Shown piece after piece: positions 15,576 through 17,669 of a stretch of DNA of 17,669 nucleotides (positions are counted from its first letter, which is position 1; the number at the start of each line of letters is the position of its first letter). The notes under the pieces are model-generated. The model saw only the letters and a program-made list of their open reading frames with translations, did no database searches and was not told the origin of the DNA. Location: assembly GCA_046263195.1 (NCBI GenBank), contig JBHELG010000029.1, positions 1 to 17,669 of the forward strand, in the 5' to 3' direction. Both the position numbers and the translations under genes were made by a program. Origin of the DNA: JBHELG01 sp046263195 (GTDB lineage: Bacteria; Actinomycetota; Nitriliruptoria; Nitriliruptorales; JAHWKO01).

Positions 15576-17219
15576 CTACTTCAGCTCGACCTCGTCGTGG
15601 TTGATGTGACCGAAGGCGTCGAAGTAGAGGTTCTCGATGCGCTCGGAGTGGATCCACTGGTTCTTGCGGTAGTGCATCGGAGCCGACGGCAGGTCCTCGC
15701 AGAGAATGTCCTCAGCCCGCTGATAGAACGGGATCGACTCCTGCAGGGTCTTCTGCCGGTTCCCCTCCTCTATCAGACGGTCGAACTGCGGATTGGAGTA
15801 GAAAGTCGAGTTCGAACCTCCGGGCGGGAGACCCTTCGTCGAGTAGAGCGGCTCGAGGAAGTTCTGCGGGGAGGGGTAGTCCATGCTCCAGCCGAGGCGG
15901 AACGGTCCGGTCATCCCCTTCGCGTCCGCCTTCGGCAGGTACTGGGCGAACTGGAGCTGCTCGAACCTGATGTCCGTGATGCCGAGGTGCTCGCGCCACA
16001 TGTTCGCGACCGCCTCCACCCACGTCTCGTGTCCTCCGCCCGTGTTGAACCACACTGTCATGGGCCCCTGCCAGCCGCCCGCCTGCTGGAGGAGCTGCCG
16101 TGCCCGCTGGGGGTCGAACTTCGTGGTTTCCGCGCAGGCGTTCTCCCGGTAGCCGGGGATGGTCGGCGCCATGAACGAGTGCGCGGCCAGTCGCGTGCCG
16201 CTGAAGATCGTTTTCACGAGGGTCTCTCGATCCACGGCGAGCGAGAGCGCCTGTCTGAGCTCCTTCTTGTTGAACGGCGGCAGATAGAGCGGGAAGCCGA
16301 GGTAGTTGTAGGCGGAGGTCGGCGACTCGCCGAAGCGCTCGCCGAACGCCTGTTGGGCTTCGGCGAGCCGTTCTGGTGGGACTGGCTCGGTGATATCAAG
16401 GTTTCCGGCGACGACGTCGTTGTAGGCAGTGTTGAGGTCGGCGTAGATTCGGAACTCGATGCCCTCGATCTTCGGCTTGTCAGGTCCCTGGTAGTCCGGA
16501 TAGGCCTTCGTTCGAACCGCGACGTTGTGCTCCCACACGCCGTCCAACATGAAGGGTCCGTTGCCGATCGGGGACTGCTCGAAACCCTGCGGGTCCTGGA
16601 AGGCGGCCTTCGGGAGCGGCGAGAAGGGAATGTAGCCGAGCTTCAGGGGCCACTGCGAGAACGGCTCGCTCAGCGTCACCTCGAAGGTGAGGTCGTCGAC
16701 CACCCTCAGGCCGGAGAGCGTCGTTGCGGCCGGCGCGGGGGCTGGCGCGGGGCCCTCGTCGTCGGGGTCCGTGGGGTTGACCTCCTTGAACCCGACGATG
16801 TCGCTGAAGAAGCTCGAGTTCTGCTGCGCGTTCGGGCCGAACGCCCCGTAGTTCCAGGCGTCGACGAACGAGCTCGCGGTTACCGGCTCGCCGTTGTGGA
16901 ACGCCCAACCGGGCTTCAACTTGATGCGGTAGTGGACGTTGTCCGTCGTCTCGATCGACTCGGCCATCGCGTTCGACGGTTCTGACGTCCTGGGGTCGTA
17001 GCGGATGAGCCCGGTGAAGAGCGTGTCGAGAACCGTATTTCCCTCGGATTCGTTCGAGTTGGTCGGGAACAGGTGCTCGGGCTCGTTGATCTGCAGCGAA
17101 AGGACCTTCGCCCCCTCCTCGCCCCGTTGCCCCTGCTGCCCGCCGCAGGCCGCGGCGACGATGGCCAGCACCGTGATCGCTGCGAACGCTCGTGTGACCC
17201 TCGCCCTCGACCCTGCCAT
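15576..17219 (-). CDS. Oligopeptide ABC transporter substrate-binding lipoprotein (OppA/DppA-like, SBP family 5)
   Basis: 547 residues from ATG at 17219, with AGGGGG six bases upstream. A signal sequence ends in VAAAC (Cys25), so the mature protein should be a lipoprotein outside the membrane. The family-5 landmarks are present: EPEHLFPTNSNESEGNTVLD, KPGWAFHNGEPVTASSFVDAW, SPIGNGPFMLDGVW, FNKKELRQALSLAVDRETLV, and the LPSAPMHYRKNQWI end. A Pro-Ala low-complexity insert (GPAPAPAPAA, about residues 156-165) interrupts the first lobe. Cysteines near 360 (NACAETTKFDP) and near 510 (ILCEDLP) could form a disulfide. It is the first gene of the complete transporter operon and its likely main substrate receptor. 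Confidence 0.95.
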   Translation of the reverse strand: MAGSRARVTRAFAAITVLAIVAAACGGQQGQRGEEGAKVLSLQINEPEHLFPTNSNESEGNTVLDTLFTGLIRYDPRTSEPSNAMAESIETTDNVHYRIKLKPGWAFHNGEPVTASSFVDAWNYGAFGPNAQQNSSFFSDIVGFKEVNPTDPDDEGPAPAPAPAATTLSGLRVVDDLTFEVTLSEPFSQWPLKLGYIPFSPLPKAAFQDPQGFEQSPIGNGPFMLDGVWEHNVAVRTKAYPDYQGPDKPKIEGIEFRIYADLNTAYNDVVAGNLDITEPVPPERLAEAQQAFGERFGESPTSAYNYLGFPLYLPPFNKKELRQALSLAVDRETLVKTIFSGTRLAAHSFMAPTIPGYRENACAETTKFDPQRARQLLQQAGGWQGPMTVWFNTGGGHETWVEAVANMWREHLGITDIRFEQLQFAQYLPKADAKGMTGPFRLGWSMDYPSPQNFLEPLYSTKGLPPGGSNSTFYSNPQFDRLIEEGNRQKTLQESIPFYQRAEDILCEDLPSAPMHYRKNQWIHSERIENLYFDAFGHINHDEVELK

Positions 17220-17476
17220 TCGATCCCCCTGGGATGATCCCCTACCCGGCGCTCGTTGGACCCGCGAAACAGAAAGGTGGCAGCGGGTGAACGAGGTAAG
17301 CCTCGAGCGGAGCCACGGCTACGACAGGGCTAGGACGGTAGGACCGGCGTATGCGCAGCGGCAAAGAACACTACCCGGCGTGAAGGAAACGCAGACGGAC
17401 TGGCCGAGCGCCCTAATGGCTGCTCGGCCAGTCGAACTGACGGGCTCTTCGACCCTCCGCCCGCGCTCCCTGCCCT
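17220..17476. other. Gene-free region between pgk and the transporter operon
   Basis: 257 bases without a supported gene. The pgk-side part holds a strong hairpin (listed separately); the rest should hold the transporter operon promoter on the minus strand, but I see no convincing -35/-10 pair. The binding-protein ribosome site is at the left edge. Confidence 0.5.
17398..17433 (-). terminator. Hairpin downstream of pgk, probable terminator
   Basis: GACTGGCCGAGC (17398-17409) and GCTCGGCCAGTC (17422-17433) form a perfect 12-bp stem with a 12-base loop, starting 43 bases after the pgk stop in the minus sense. The tract that follows is only mildly T-rich (GTTTCC a few bases on), as is common in GC-rich genomes. 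Its position between pgk and a new operon supports a transcription end. Confidence 0.65.
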
Positions 17477-17669
17477 CTAGCTATCTTCGCGCAGTACAGC
17501 CACGCCCGGCAATTCCTTGCCTTCGAGGAGGTTGAGCGCTGCCCCGCCCCCGGTGGAGACGTGGTCCATGCGGTCGGCGAGGCCGAATTGGTTGACGGCC
17601 GCGGCGCTGTCGCCTCCGCCCACGACGGTGAACCCCTCCGCCTCCGCCATCGCCTCGGCCACCCTGCGC
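17477..17669 (-). CDS. pgk: Phosphoglycerate kinase, C-terminal end only (N-terminal part outside window)
   Basis: About 63 residues, open to the right edge and ending with TAG at 17477-17479. The sequence TVVGGGDSAAAV, then GLADRMDHVSTGGGAALNLLEGKELPGVAVL is the highly conserved C-terminal nucleotide-binding end of phosphoglycerate kinase, which makes ATP from 1,3-bisphosphoglycerate in glycolysis. The GGGDS and STGGGA glycine loops are intact. In many Actinomycetota tpiA follows directly; here a transporter operon and a cyclase gene come first. Confidence 0.96.
   Translation of the reverse strand, partial: RRVAEAMAEAEGFTVVGGGDSAAAVNQFGLADRMDHVSTGGGAALNLLEGKELPGVAVLREDS

Noticed and set aside
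15486..16985. 499-residue plus-strand open frame
   Set aside because: It is antisense to the well-supported binding protein at 15576-17219, is Arg/Val/Glu-rich, and shows no domain.

Overview
The window is about 17.7 kb of very GC-rich DNA. Nearly all genes lie on the minus strand, and the gene content and order point to an actinobacterium-like genome (Actinomycetota, possibly a deep branch). The main reasons are the dispersed but collinear pgk, tpiA and secG genes, which form a glycolysis/secretion cluster in many Actinomycetota, together with frequent GTG starts and a large cyclase-ATPase-TPR protein. The genus cannot be fixed from the sequence alone.

Layout from left to right. (1) 1-594 is the 3' part of a tyrosine integrase reading toward a tRNA-Leu(GAG) gene (693-779, minus). 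This looks like the right edge of an integrative element lodged at the 3' end of the tRNA. (2) 865-4135 holds two tandem minus-strand lipoprotein genes for family-5 (oligopeptide-type) substrate-binding proteins, with no permease beside them. (3) 4321-7352 holds secG, an M56 (BlaR1-like) membrane metalloprotease, a BlaI-family repressor and tpiA, all on the minus strand; transcription runs tpiA > blaI > M56 > secG. (4) 7353-7679 is a gene-free divergent region with two hairpins in the tpiA leader. (5) 7680-11207, on the plus strand, encodes a 1175-residue class III nucleotide cyclase / ATPase / TPR-like protein. (6) 11248-17219 is a complete minus-strand peptide ABC transporter operon (binding protein > DppB > DppC > OppD > OppF), with overlapping junctions and an intercistronic hairpin after the binding-protein gene. 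(7) 17477-17669 is the C-terminal end of phosphoglycerate kinase, followed by a strong hairpin.

On the minus strand the order pgk ... tpiA ... secG ... tRNA-Leu(GAG) looks like an ancestral cluster split by later insertions: the transporter operon plus the cyclase gene between pgk and tpiA, the BlaI/M56 pair between tpiA and secG, and two orphan binding proteins between secG and the tRNA. Three peptide-binding lipoproteins could share the single permease/ATPase set, widening its substrate range.

The points most worth a second look are: a 36-bp hairpin-bearing tandem repeat that forms the first 36 codons of oppD; the cyclase's unusual substrate-site residues (Gln80, Thr154) and missing N-terminal zinc ribbon; a Gln in place of the near-invariant active-site Asn of triosephosphate isomerase; a BlaR-like protease with a short unrecognised outer domain; and the integrase/tRNA boundary. 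I found no CRISPR array, no insertion sequence and no recognisable defence system.
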